From Rhinopithecus roxellana (taxonomy: Eukaryota > Chordata > Mammalia > Primates > Cercopithecidae): a stretch of 64,000 bases of DNA. The position numbers and the translations under genes are program-made. Where the stretch lies: positions 46,675,530-46,739,529 of the forward strand of contig NC_044560.1 of NCBI RefSeq assembly GCF_007565055.1. Reading direction: 5' to 3'. Positions 12,245 to 22,618 of the stretch are shown in pieces. Position 1 is the stretch's first letter. The number at the start of each line of letters is the position of its first letter. The notes beneath the pieces are model-generated. The model searched no databases, was not told where the DNA came from, and saw only the letters and a list, made by a program, of their open reading frames with translations.

Positions 12245-12552
12245 ATTATTATTATTATTATTATTATTTGAGACGGAGTCTCACTCTGTCATCCAGGCTG
12301 CAGTGCAGTAGCACACGATCTTGGCTCACTGCCATCTCCACCTCCCGGTTTCAAGCGATTCTCCCGCCTCAGCTTCCCAAGTAGCTGGGATTATAGGCAT
12401 GCACCACTATACCTGGCTAATTTTGTATTTTTAGTAGAGACAGTCTTTCTCCATGTTGGTCAGGCTTGTAATGAACTCCCGACCTCAGGTAATCCACTTG
12501 CCTCGGCCTCCCACAGTGCTGGGACTACAGGTGTGAGCCACCGTGCCCAGCC
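12245..12552 (-). repeat. Alu with (ATT)n microsatellite tail
   Basis: The tail has become (TTA)n at 12245-12269. Confidence 0.9.
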
Positions 12553-13074
12553 TACTTTTCATATTCTTATGCAAGTTAAGCAAATAACTGAAGTATCCCT
12601 ATTTGTTTATAGACTTGGGTGTGCCTACTGTATAATAACATCTCTAGACTTCTTCAATGTCTCATCTGAAGTGTGAGGCTCCTCAGTCCTTTCTCAGGTT
12701 TTCAGAGAACACAGTATTGCCCCTTTCATATAACTCATAAGCCTTAACATTCTTTAATGTCTAGTTTTCCCACTAAGACCATAAACTCTATCAAGTCAAG
12801 GAAAGTCTCTCTTGGCATAAAGCATTCGGGCCACCAGTATTGAGTTCACATCCTCCATGGTTGCCGTGAAAAGAGAGATTGATATCACAATCCCTACAGC
12901 CTGGAGTTTTGCTGCCCAGTTTTTACACTACCATACAAAAAAACTTGAATGTCTGCATAGCGTCATTTAAAAACCAACAATAGAGAAGTCAAAAATACGG
13001 ATTTTTAAATATCTCTAAGCCCCAGCCATACTAAAAGAGAAATAATTCTCTGCATGAGTCAAATCCTCTCTCTG
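12553..13074. other. Unassigned sequence, possibly old L2 or MIR
   Basis: CACTAAGACCATAAACTCTA recalls the end of an L2-type element, but the match is weak. Confidence 0.3.
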
Positions 13075-13690
13075 GCCGGGCACAGTAGCTCACGCGTGCA
13101 ATCCTAGCACTTCGGAAGGCCGAGGCAGATAGATCACATGAGGTCAGGAGTTTGAGACCAGCCTGGCCAACATGATGAAACTCCCTCTCTACTAAAAATA
13201 CAAAAATTAACTGGTGTTGGCCGGGCGCGGTGGCTCAAGCTTGTAATCCCAGCACTTTGGGAGGCCGAGACGGGCGGATCACGAGGTCAGGAGATCGAGA
13301 CCATCCTGGCTAACACGGTGAAACCCCGTCTCTACTAAAAAATACAAAAAACTAGCCGGGCGAGGTGGCGGGCACCTGTAGTCCCAGCTACTCGGGAGGC
13401 TGAGGCAGGAGAATGGCGTAAACCCGGGAGGCGGAGCTTGCAGTGAGCTGAGATCCAGCCACTGCACTCCAGTCCGGGCAACAGAGCGAGACTCCGTCTC
13501 AAAAAAAAAAAAAAAAAAAAAAAATTAACTGGTGTAGTGGCACATGCCTGTAATCCCAGTCACTCAGGAGGCTGAGGCAGCAGAATTGCTTGAACCTGGA
13601 GGGGGTGGAGAGGGTGTAGGTTGCAGTGAGCCAAGATCGTTCCACTTCAGCTTGTGTGAAAGAGTGAAACTCCGTCTAAAAAAAAAAAAG
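13075..13690 (+). repeat. Alu split by a nested AluY
   Basis: The two halves join across 13219-13523. Confidence 0.9.
13219..13523 (+). repeat. Young AluY nested in Alu
   Basis: Target duplication ATTAACTGGTGT on both sides. Confidence 0.94.
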
Positions 13691-13734
13691 TCCTCTTTCC
13701 TCTAAGTTTTTTCAGGCTATTCTTTCTTTTTCTT

Positions 13735-14033
13735 TTCTTTTCTTTTTTTTTTTTTGAGACAGAGTCTTACTCTGTCACCCAGGCTGAAGTGCAGTGATGT
13801 GATCTCAGCTCACTACGACCTCTGCCTCCCGGGTTCAAGCAGTTCTCCTACCTCAGCCTGCCAGGTAGCTGGGACTACAGGCACTCGCCACGATACCCGG
13901 CTAATTTTTGCATTTTTAGTAGAGACGGGGTTTCACCATGTTGGTCAAGCTGATCTTTAACTCCTGACTTCTTGATCCGCCCGCCTCGGCCTCCCAAAGT
14001 GCTGGGATTATGGGTGTGAGCCACCGCGTGCTG
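13735..14033 (-). repeat. Alu
   Basis: Inserted beside CAGGCTATTCTTTCT, which recurs at both ends. Confidence 0.9.
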
Positions 14034-14145
14034 CAGGCTATTCTTTCTACCTGGAAGCCCTTTTTCCTGCCCTTGTTGAGGTAGCTTCTAGGATCCTTCA
14101 GGGCTTGATTCAGTTACCACCAACCTTAAGAAGTCTCCTTTCAGG
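14034..14145 (+). mobile_element. Short L2-like remnant
   Basis: TACCTGGAAGCCCTTTTTCC followed by a TCCTTCAGGGCTTGATTCAG stretch resembles the L2 3' region. The unique-looking 12553-13074 upstream may belong to it. Confidence 0.4.
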
Positions 14146-14229
14146 CCAGGCATGGTGGCTGCAAAGAATTTGGTGATCTACAGGTACCCTCTAACTCTCT
14201 TCCTATGCTGTCTGTAAAGACAAGGTCAC

Positions 14230-14526
14230 GGCCGGGTGCAGTGGCTCACGCCTGTAATCCTAGGACTTTGGGAGGCCAAGGCAGGCGGATCACTTGAGGT
14301 CAGGAGTTCAGGACCAGCCTGGCCAACATGGTGAAATCTCATCTCTAGTAAAAATACAAAAATTAGCTGGGCAATATGGCGTGCGCCTGTAGTCCCAGTT
14401 ACTGGGGAGGCTGGGGCGGGAGAATCCCTTGAACCCGGGAGGAGGAAGTTGCAGTGAGCCAAGAATGTGCCATTGCACTCCAGCCTGGGCGACAGAGCCA
14501 GACTCCATCTCAAGAAAAAAAAAAAG
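14230..14526 (+). repeat. Alu
   Basis: AAGACAAGG flanks both ends. Confidence 0.9.
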
Positions 14527-14667
14527 ACAAGGACACATGCAGGCTGGGAGCTTCTAAGTCCCTAGGATGTTTATATTTCTTTACAAACCTGGTAGCAGAT
14601 GGGAATGTAAAATGGTGTGACTGCTGTAAAAAACCATAAGGAAGTTCCTCAAAAAACTAAAAATAGG

Positions 14668-14833
14668 CTGGATGCAGTGGCTCATGCCTGAAATCCCAGT
14701 ACCTTGAGAAGCTGAGGTGGGAGGATCACTTGAGCCCAGGAGGCCAAGGCTGCAGTGAGCTGTGATGATGCTACTACACTCCAGCCTTGGTGACAAAGCA
14801 ATACTCTGTCTCAAAAAAAAAAAAAAAAAAAAA
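14668..14833 (+). repeat. Old Alu monomer-like element in L1
   Basis: AGTGAGCTGTGATGATGCTA, old subfamily features. Confidence 0.8.
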
Positions 14834-14861
14834 TTAAAAGTAGAATTACCATATGATCTGG

Positions 14862-15161
14862 GCCGGGCAGGGTGGCTCATGTCTGTAAAATCCCGGCACT
14901 TTGGGAAGCTGAGGTGGGTGGATTGCCTGAGGTCAGGAGTTCAAGACCAGCCTGACCAACATAGTGAAACTCCGTCTCTACTAAAAATACAAAAAAATTA
15001 GCTGGGCATGGTGGCAGGCGCCTGTAATCCCAACTACTTGGGAAGCTGAGGCAGGAGAATCGCTTGAACCTGGAAGGCAGAGGTTGCAGTGAGCTGAGAT
15101 CGCCAGTGCACTCCAGTCTGGGCAACAAGAGTAAAACTCTGTCTCAAAAAATAAACAAACA
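14862..15161 (+). repeat. Alu in L1
   Basis: Full length. A-rich tail with AAAC units. Confidence 0.9.
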
Positions 15162-15489
15162 GGCCGGGCGTAGTGGCTCAAGCCTGTAATCCCAGCACTT
15201 TGGGAGGCCGAGACGGGCGGATCACGAGGTCAGGAAATCGAGACCATCCTGGCTAACACGGTGAAACCCCGTCTCTACTAAAAAATACAAAAAGCTAGCC
15301 GGGCGAGGTGGCGGGCGCCTGTAGTCCCAGCTACTCAGGAGGCTGAGGCAGGAGAATGGCGTAAACCCGGGAGGCAGAGCTTGCAGTGAGCTGAGATCGG
15401 GCCACTGCACTCCAGCCCGGGCGTTAGAGCGAGACTCCATCTCAAAAAAATAATAATAATAATAAAAATAAATAAACAAACAAAACAAA
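15162..15489 (+). repeat. Young AluY in tandem
   Basis: Monkey-type variants. (AAT)n(AAAC)n tail. Confidence 0.92.
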
Positions 15490-15810
15490 ACCATACGATC
15501 CAGCAATTCCTTTTTTGGGCAAGAATTCAAAAAGATATTAACACATCCATGTTCATTACAGCATTATTCAAAATATCCAAGAGGTGAAAACCACAAAAAA
15601 ATCCATCTAAGGGTGAGTACATGAAGATGTGGTAAAAACATACAATGGAATATTATGCAGACTTTTTAAAGGAAGATTCTTTCACATGCTACAAGATGGC
15701 TGAACCTTGAGGACGTCATACTGAGTGAAATAAGCCAGTCGCACAAGGACAAATACTGTATCTGTCCATTCATATCAGGTATCTGGAATAGTCAAAAAAT
15801 CACAGAAACA

Positions 15811-16094
15811 GGCCGGGTACGGTGGCTCACACCTATAATCCCAGCACTTTGGGAGGCTGAGGCAGGCGGATCATTTGAGGTCAGGAGTTCAAGACCAGCC
15901 TGGCCAACATGGTGAAACCCCGTCTCTACTAAAAATATAAAAATTAGCTGGGCAGTAGCGGCATGAGGCTGTAATTCCCTGCTACTCAGGAGGCTGAGGC
16001 AGGAGAATCGCTTGAACCCAGGAGACGGAGGTTGCGGTGAGCTGAGATCATGCCAGTGAACTCCAGTCTGGGCGACAGAGTGCGATCCTGTCCC

Positions 16095-16122
<28 letters not shown>
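15811..16122 (+). repeat. Alu in L1
   Basis: Flanked by AATCACAGAAACA and AATCATAGAAACA. Confidence 0.92.
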
Positions 16123-16127
<5 letters not shown>

Positions 16128-16297
16128 GAAACAAAGTAAAAAGGTGATTGCTAGAAGTAGGGGGAAGGAGGAATTAGTGCTTAGTGGGCATAGAGTTTTG
16201 GTTTTGCAAGATGAAAAAGTTGTAGAGATTTGTTGCACAATAATATGAATATACTTAGCACACTACTAAACTGTACACGTAAAATGTTTAAGATGTT

Positions 16298-16591
16298 GGC
16301 CAGGCGTGGTGGCTCACACCTGTAATCCCAGCACCTTGGGAGGCCGAGGTGGTGGGTCACAAGGTCAGGAGATCCAGACCATCCTGGCTAACACGGTGAA
16401 ACCCTGTCTCTACTAAAATACAAAAAATTAGCTGGGTGTGGTGGCAGGTGCCTGTAGTCCCAGCTACTTGGGAGGCTGAGGCAGGACAATGGCATGAACC
16501 TGGGAGGCGGAGCTTGCAGTGAGCCAAGATCTCGCCCCTGCACTCCAGCCTGGGCAACAGAGCAAGACTCTGTCCAAAAAAAAAAAAAAAC
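16298..16591 (+). repeat. Alu in L1
   Basis: Flanked by GTTTAAGATGT and GTTTAGGATGT. Confidence 0.92.
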
Positions 16592-16745
16592 AAGTTTAGG
16601 ATGTCAAGTTAAATCTTATGTGATTGCAACCACAATTAAAAATAAAATTAAAAAAAAAAACACCTGAAGGCAGTACACGAAAATACAAATAAATTCAGTT
16701 TGCAAAACACAGATGAACCATTTGGAATTTAAGATCATTGACTGG

Positions 16746-17020
16746 GGCCTTGCGCGGTGATTCACATCTGTAATCCCAGCACTTTGGGAGACTGAGGTGG
16801 GTGGCTCACCAGGTCTGGAGTTCGAGACCATCCTGGCCAACAGGGTGAAACCCCATCTCTACTAAAAATACAAAAAATGAGCCAGGCATGGTGGCACAAG
16901 CCTGTTGCAGAATCGCTTGAACCCAACAGGCAGAGGTTGCAGTGAGCCTAGATAGTGCCACTGCACTCCAGCCTGGCAACAGAGTAAGACTCTGTTTCAA
17001 AAAAAAAAAAAAAAAAAAAA
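16746..17020 (+). repeat. Alu
   Basis: Right arm shortened. Confidence 0.88.
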
Positions 17021-17324
17021 GGCCGGGCGCGGTGGCTCAAGCCTGTAATCCCAGCACTTTGGGAGGCCGAGACGGGCAGATCACGAGGTCAGGAGATCGA
17101 GACCATCCTGGCTAACACGGTGAAACCCCGTCTCTACTAAAAACTACAAAAAACTAGCCGGGCGACGTGGCGGCGCCTATAGTCCCAGCTACTCGGGAGG
17201 CTGAGACAGGAGAATGGCGTGAACCCGGGAGGCGGAGCTTGCAGTGAGCTGAGATCCGGCCACAGCACTCCAGCCTGGGTGACAGAGCGAGACTCCGTCT
17301 CAAAAAAAAAAAAAAAAAAAAAAA
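17021..17324 (+). repeat. Young AluY inserted at an Alu tail
   Basis: Head directly follows a 22-base A run. Confidence 0.92.
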
Positions 17325-17335
17325 GATAATTGATC

Positions 17336-17612
17336 TCAGTGGCTCACACATCTAATCACAGCACTTTGGGAGGCCAAGGTGGGTGGATCACAAGGTCAAG
17401 AGTTTGAGATCAGCCTGGCTAACATGGTGAATCTCTACTAAAAATACAAAAATCAGTCGGGCCTGATGACACACGCCTGTAATCCCAGCTACTCAGGAGG
17501 CTGAGGCAGGAGAATTGCTTGAACCGAGGAGGCGGAGGTTGCAGTGAACCGAGATCCCACCACTGCATCCCAGCCTGGGCAACAGAGCGAGATTCCGTCT
17601 CAGAAAAAAAGA
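17336..17612 (+). repeat. Alu, 5' truncated
   Basis: Begins within the first 15 bases of the element. Confidence 0.87.
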
Positions 17613-17735
17613 AAGGTAAAATAAAAACAATAAAAACAATATGGGATTACTACCCAGATATATGAGGAACTTCTGCAAAATAGCAATAAAGAGAGTTGTT
17701 TGTTTGTTTTTTTTAAATTGATGAAAGAACATTGA

Positions 17736-18027
17736 TGGTGGCTCATGCCTATAATCCCAGCACTTTGGGAGACCAAGGCGGGCAGATCACCTGAGGTCAG
17801 GAGTTTGAGACCAGCCTGGCCAACATGGCGAAACCCTGTCCCTACTAAAAATACAAAAATTATCCGGGCATGGTGGCACGTGCCTATAATCCCAGCTACT
17901 GGGGGGCTGAGGCAGGAGGATCGCTTGAAACCGGGAGGCAGAGGTTGCAGTGAGCTGAGATCATGCCTCTGCACTCCAGCCTGGGCAACAGAGCCAGACT
18001 CTGTCTCAAAAAAGAAGAAAAAAAAAA
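17736..18027 (+). repeat. Alu, 5' truncated
   Basis: Starts at GGTGGCTCATG. Confidence 0.88.
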
Positions 18028-18195
18028 TTAGCTGGGCATGGTTGCAGGCACCTGTAATCCCAGCTATTAGGAAGGCTGAGGCAGTAGAATTGCATGAACC
18101 CGGGAGGCGGAGGTTGCGGTGAGCCAAGGTCATGCCACTGCACTCCAGCCTGGGTGACAGCGTTAAGACTCCATCTCAAAAACAAATTAACAAAC
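18028..18195 (+). repeat. Alu right arm
   Basis: Starts at ATTAGCTGGGC and follows the previous tail directly. It may be the far half of a nest. Confidence 0.85.
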
Positions 18196-18400
18196 AAAAA
18201 AAGATACTAATCAGCAATTCACAAAAGACAAACTCTAAATGGCTGAAAAATATATGGAGAGATTCTCAACTTTACTAATCAGAGAAATACAAATTAAAAC
18301 AAAGGGATACGGTTTTGTGAAGGTAAAAATGAGAATGCAAGGGAGGATACATGGAAATACAAATTTCATCCTAGGCCTTCAGGTGGAAGAGACTGAATAT

Positions 18401-18782
18401 ACAAGCAGACAATGGTCAAAGCATACAACAGAACTCTGACCAACAACTTCTGCAGTAATCACTGGGGGAGAAAAACCACAACCTTTGCGGCAATTGGCCC
18501 AGAATGGTCACAGTTGGTCAGCGACGGCCAATTTCCCTATTTTTGCTCCAAACTCAGGACCAAGCAGAAAAAAACAGATATGCTCCTCAAAGCCATCACA
18601 TAAGAAGTCCTGCTTCTAGTTAGCCTCTCCATGCCAACAACTTCCAGAGGACAAACATACCTGAGGCCATCCCTTTTTATTTCACTATGAAGCTTTTTTG
18701 CTCCCCCCGACTACCTCTGCCTCTGAGTCTTTGTCAAACACTAGTGATGGTGGCTGCCTCCTTTGCCGGAGCAAGGTCTGAA
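18401..18782. other. Unassigned non-Alu sequence
   Basis: Short open frames only. Not recognised. Confidence 0.35.
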
Positions 18783-19085
18783 CTATTTGTTTTTGTTTGT
18801 TTTTGAGACAGAGTTTCGCTCTTGTTGCCTAGGCTGGAATGCAAGGGCTTGATCTCAGCTCACTGCAACCTCTGCCTCCTGGGTTCAAGCGATTCTCCTG
18901 CCTTAGCCTCCCAAGTAGCTGGGATTACAGGCATACACCACCATGCCCGGCTAATTTTGTATTTTTTAGTAGACAGGGTTTCTCCATGTTGGTCAGGCTG
19001 GTCTCGAACTCCTGACCTCAGGTGATCCACATGCCTCAGCCTCCCAAAGTGCTGGGATTACAGGTGTGAGCCACCACACTTGGCC
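18783..19085 (-). repeat. Alu, first of a tandem reverse pair
   Basis: GGAGCAAGGTCTGAA lies just before it (18768-18782). Confidence 0.92.
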
Positions 19086-19375
19086 ATTTGTTTTTGAGAC
19101 CGAGTGTCACTCTATCGCCCAGGCTGAAGTGCTGTGGCGCAATCTTGGCTCACTGCAACTTCCACTTCCTGGGTTCAAGCAATTCTCCTGCCTCAGCCTC
19201 CTGAGCAGCTGGGATTACAGGCACACACCACTATGCCTGGCTAATTTTTGTATTAGGAAAAATGGGGTTTCACCATGTTGGCCAGGCTGGTCTCACAAAC
19301 TCCTGGCCGCCGATGATCCACCCTCCTCAGCCTCCCAAACTGTGGGGATTACAGGTGTGAGTCACTGTGCCCAGC
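19086..19375 (-). repeat. Alu, second of the pair
   Basis: GGAGCAAGGTCTGAA recurs just after it (19376-19390). Confidence 0.92.
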
Positions 19376-19390
19376 GGAGCAAGGTCTGAA

Positions 19391-19778
19391 TATATAGCCT
19401 AAGTTTCTCCCCATTTGCAGGGTTTTCATTCACTGTCACAGTACTACACTCACATCAATTAAGAATACACTCACAAAATGATGTATTTTAGAAGAAACAC
19501 GTCTCCAAGGATTTACAGGACACATAGAGTAGGTGAAGACTGGGAGGCAGGGGAAGAATGAGTGAGGACTGAGGATAAAGGGGAAAAATCAATAGAGGGA
19601 CCCTGCCTAGCCTTGATTGAGTAGCAGGGACAGAAGATTCTCAATTTTATCTACTTTCTGCACTGGAATTCTCTTTTCCTTTCCCTCAGCCTTGGAAAAA
19701 GGCAGCTTAATTACTATATTCAAATAAATCCCACAAGAAAAGACAAGTCTTGACTTTGTATAAATACTTCAAAGTGGT
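19391..19778. other. Unassigned non-Alu sequence
   Basis: Nothing recognised. Confidence 0.4.
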
Positions 19779-20057
19779 CAGGTAAGGTGGCTATAATCCC
19801 AGCACTTTGGGACGTTGAGGTGGGCTGATCACTTGCACTCAGGAGTTCGAGACCAGCCTGGGCAACATGGAGAAACTCCATCTCTACAAAAACACCAAAA
19901 AGTTAGCTGGGCATGATGGTGTATGCCTGTGATTCCAGCTACTTGGGAGGCTGAGGCAGGAGGATCACTTGAGCCTGGGAGGTTGATGCTGCAGTGAGCC
20001 CCAATTGTTGTGCCATTGCACTCCAGCCTGGGTGAGAGTGAGATCTTGTCTCAAAAA
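19779..20057 (+). repeat. Alu, head damaged
   Basis: Old-type right arm. Confidence 0.85.
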
Positions 20058-20175
20058 TAGTCAGTGTTTAAGCATCCAGGTTGAGGCTACTGCAGAGGTT
20101 CGGGCTTCTCTGTCTCTCAAACTGGCTGCTGGAAATAAATCAGTCAGCAGATTCCTGTGGTGTGGCCTCATTTTA

Positions 20176-20494
20176 TTTTATTTTATTTTATTTTATTTAT
20201 TTTTTTTTTTTTGAGGCGGAGTCTCGCTCTGTCGCCCAGACTGGAGTGCAGTGGCTCAATCTCTGCTCACTGCAAGCTCCGCCTCCCGGGTTCACGCCAT
20301 TCTCCTGCCTCAGCCTCCTGAGTAGCTGGGACTACAGGCGCCCGCCACCTCGCCCGGCTAGTTTTTTTGTATTTTTAGTAGAGACGGGGTTTCACCATGT
20401 TAGCCAGGATGGTCTCGATCTCCTGACCTCGTGATCTGCCCGTCTCGGCCTCCCAAAGTGCTGGGATTACAGGCTTGAGCCACCACGCCCGGCC
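20176..20494 (-). repeat. Young AluY, reverse
   Basis: 16-bp target duplication GTGTGGCCTCATTTTA at 20160 and 20495. (TTTTA)n tail. Confidence 0.95.
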
Positions 20495-20510
20495 GTGTGG
20501 CCTCATTTTA

Positions 20511-21189
20511 AATCTTCCAGCCACCAATATCTCTCCAGCAACCGGCTATGAGTCTAGGGGACAGCAATGTTTAGGAGGTGAATTGCGGTCATGACTACTG
20601 CATTTGTTTTGTAGGCCTGCCATCACAAAGTACCACAAGCTAAGTGACTTAAAACAAGAATGTGGCCGGGCGCGGTTGCTCACACCTGTAATCCCAGCAC
20701 TTTGGGAGGCTGAGGCAGGCAGATCACGAGGTTAGGAGATGGAGACCATCTTGGCTAACAAGGTGAAACCCTGTCTCTACTAAAAATACAAAAAATTAGC
20801 CGGGCGTGGTGGCAGGCACCTGTAGTCCCAGCTACTCAGGAAGCTGAGGCAGGAGAATGGTGTGAACCCAGGAGTCAGAGCTTGCAGTGAGCCGAGATCG
20901 CGCCACTGCACTCCAGCCTGGGTGACAGAGCAACACTCCATCTCAAAAGAAACAAACAAAAAAAACAAGAATGTATTCCCTTGTGGTTCTGGAGGCTAGA
21001 CATCCGAGATCAAGGTAGTGGCAGGCTCATGCTCACACCAGAAGATCTAGGGAAGATTCCTTCCTTACCTCCTTCTAGTTGCTGAGAATACATGGTGTTC
21101 CTTGGCTTGTAGAAGCATCACTCCTCCAATCTCTGCCTCATCTTTGCAGACGGGGATTATGGAATTATGGCCCATCATGCCTGGCCTGA
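20511..21189 (+). repeat. Related interspersed repeat, hit by an Alu
   Basis: CATCACAAAGTACCACAAGC and TGTGGTTCTGGAGGCTAGAC match the type at 8946. A forward Alu sits inside at 20664-20961 with AAAACAAGAATGT on both sides. Confidence 0.5.
20664..20961 (+). repeat. AluY-like
   Basis: AAAACAAGAATGT target duplication. Confidence 0.93.
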
Positions 21190-21483
21190 TTTTGTGTGTG
21201 TGTGAGTTTCACTTATTCAGTCTCCCAGGCTGGAGTACAGTGGCACAATTTTGGTTCACTGCAACCTCCACTTCCCAGGTTCAAGGGGTTATCATGCCTC
21301 AGCCTCCCAAGTAGCTGAGATTACAGGTGCCCACCACCACACTCAAGTAATTTTTGTATTTTTAGTAGAGATGGGTTTTTACCATGTTGGCCAGGCTGGT
21401 CTCGAACTCCTGACCTCAGGTGATCTGCCCGCCTCGGCCTCCCAAAGTACTGGGATTACAGGTGTGAGCCAGCTCACCCAGCC
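21190..21483 (-). repeat. Alu with (TG)n tail
   Basis: CCTGATTTT flanks both ends. Confidence 0.9.
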
Positions 21484-21626
21484 TGATTTTTATACCAGTT
21501 ATGCCAAGATGCTACTGTTTGGGGGACGGTGGAAAAAACCAGGAATATACTAAATTAGTCCTAGTAGCAGTCTAAATGACGAGATCACTCCCTCTCCTTA
21601 ATTTCTTCACTAATCATCCATTGCAA

Positions 21627-21891
21627 TTTTTTTTTTTTTGAGACGGAGTCTCGCTGTCACCAGGATGGAGTGCAGTGGTGCAAACTCCTCCTCCCAGGTT
21701 CGAGGGATTCTCCTGCCTCAGGCTCTCAAGTAGCTGGGACTACAGGCAAGCACCATCATACCCAGCTAACTTTGTATTTTTAGTAGAGACACGGTTTCAC
21801 CATGTTGACCATGATGGTCTTGTTCTCGAGATATGCCTGCCTCAGCCTCCCTAAGTGCTTGGGTTACAGGTGTGAGCCATGGCACCCAGCC
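21627..21891 (-). repeat. Alu, right-arm deletion
   Basis: Lacks the CTCACTGCAACC segment. Confidence 0.88.
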
Positions 21892-22152
21892 GATTCATTT
21901 CATTCTTAAATAAACTGAAAACCTAGTAAGTGTCACGCTAGGGAAGAGATTTCATCTCTCCAGGAATGGGTTTACACAATAAAATGTAAAAGCTATTAGA
22001 CTATGTATGACAAAGTACTTCAGAAAATGTATAATCGAAAATTTTTAAATAAGCAAACATAGCATACAGTATTCAAGGGAAAAAGATTTAATATAAAGAT
22101 TCAAATATCACATAATGACAAATGATACAAATTTGTGAAGTATCATTTCTTC

Positions 22153-22206
22153 CCTTTTTTTTGTAGAGTTTCACCACATTGTCCAGGATGGCCTTGAACT
22201 CCTGTG
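22153..22206 (-). repeat. Alu scrap
   Basis: 54 bases, GTAGAGTTTCACCACATTGT. Confidence 0.6.
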
Positions 22207-22429
22207 CTTTTGTTACCGTCCCCTCCTGTTTTCCTACTACATTGATGGGTTGTCTTGACAGGTGTGGCCCTCCCCCAATAGTATAAGAAGTTTACTCTTT
22301 GACAAACTAGGACAATATAAGTTCTAAAAAGACTAGTCAACTGCAGTAGCAAGGTGGGTGGGGGAAGCAGAACAAGGAATTCTATCTGTAACTGACTGAT
22401 CAACCGAAATAACTCTACACTCAGACTAG

Positions 22430-22618
22430 CCTTTTTTAAACACACCCTTTAACTTTATTAACATCTAGGTAAATCTGTAATACTCCCTGCTCCTCATCCG
22501 CAAGTATGCTACTAGCTGTCCATCCTTCTGGGTAGAAGTGTATTTTCCAGTTTTACTTGTTGATTTTTGGATGTGTGCTGGGGGAGGAAAGCATATTGTT
22601 TCTAGTCACCCTAGAGTG
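22430..22618 (-). terminator. L1TD1: Predicted L1TD1 3' untranslated region and poly(A) site
   Basis: After the stop codon, the first AATAAA on the minus strand is at 22459-22454. It is followed about ten bases later by a GU-rich stretch (GGGTGTGTTT). Cleavage near 22430-22440 would give a short 3' UTR of about 180 nt. A longer isoform cannot be excluded. Confidence 0.5.

Larger units (their letters stand above)
14540..16660 (+). mobile_element. Old L1 (L1M-type) 3' end, split by Alus
   Basis: Sense L1 ORF2 end and 3' UTR text appears between Alus: ACCATATGATC, ATCCAGCAATTCC, GCATTATTCAAAATA, ACAATGGAATATTATGCAG and GATGGCTGAACCTTGAGGA, then a 3' UTR-like TGCTAGAAGTAGGGGGAAGG segment. Alus at 14668, 14862, 15162, 15811 and 16298 interrupt it. 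No coding capacity remains. Confidence 0.8.
17613..18400 (+). mobile_element. Old L1 ORF2 fragment, split by Alus
   Basis: L1-like text at 17640-17700 (ATATATGAGGAACTTCTGCA) and at 18205-18310 (CAATTCACAAAAGACAAAC, AGAGAAATACAAATTAAAAC) flanks Alu sequence. Its order places it upstream of typical L1 3' ends, so it is separate from the L1 at 14540. Confidence 0.7.
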
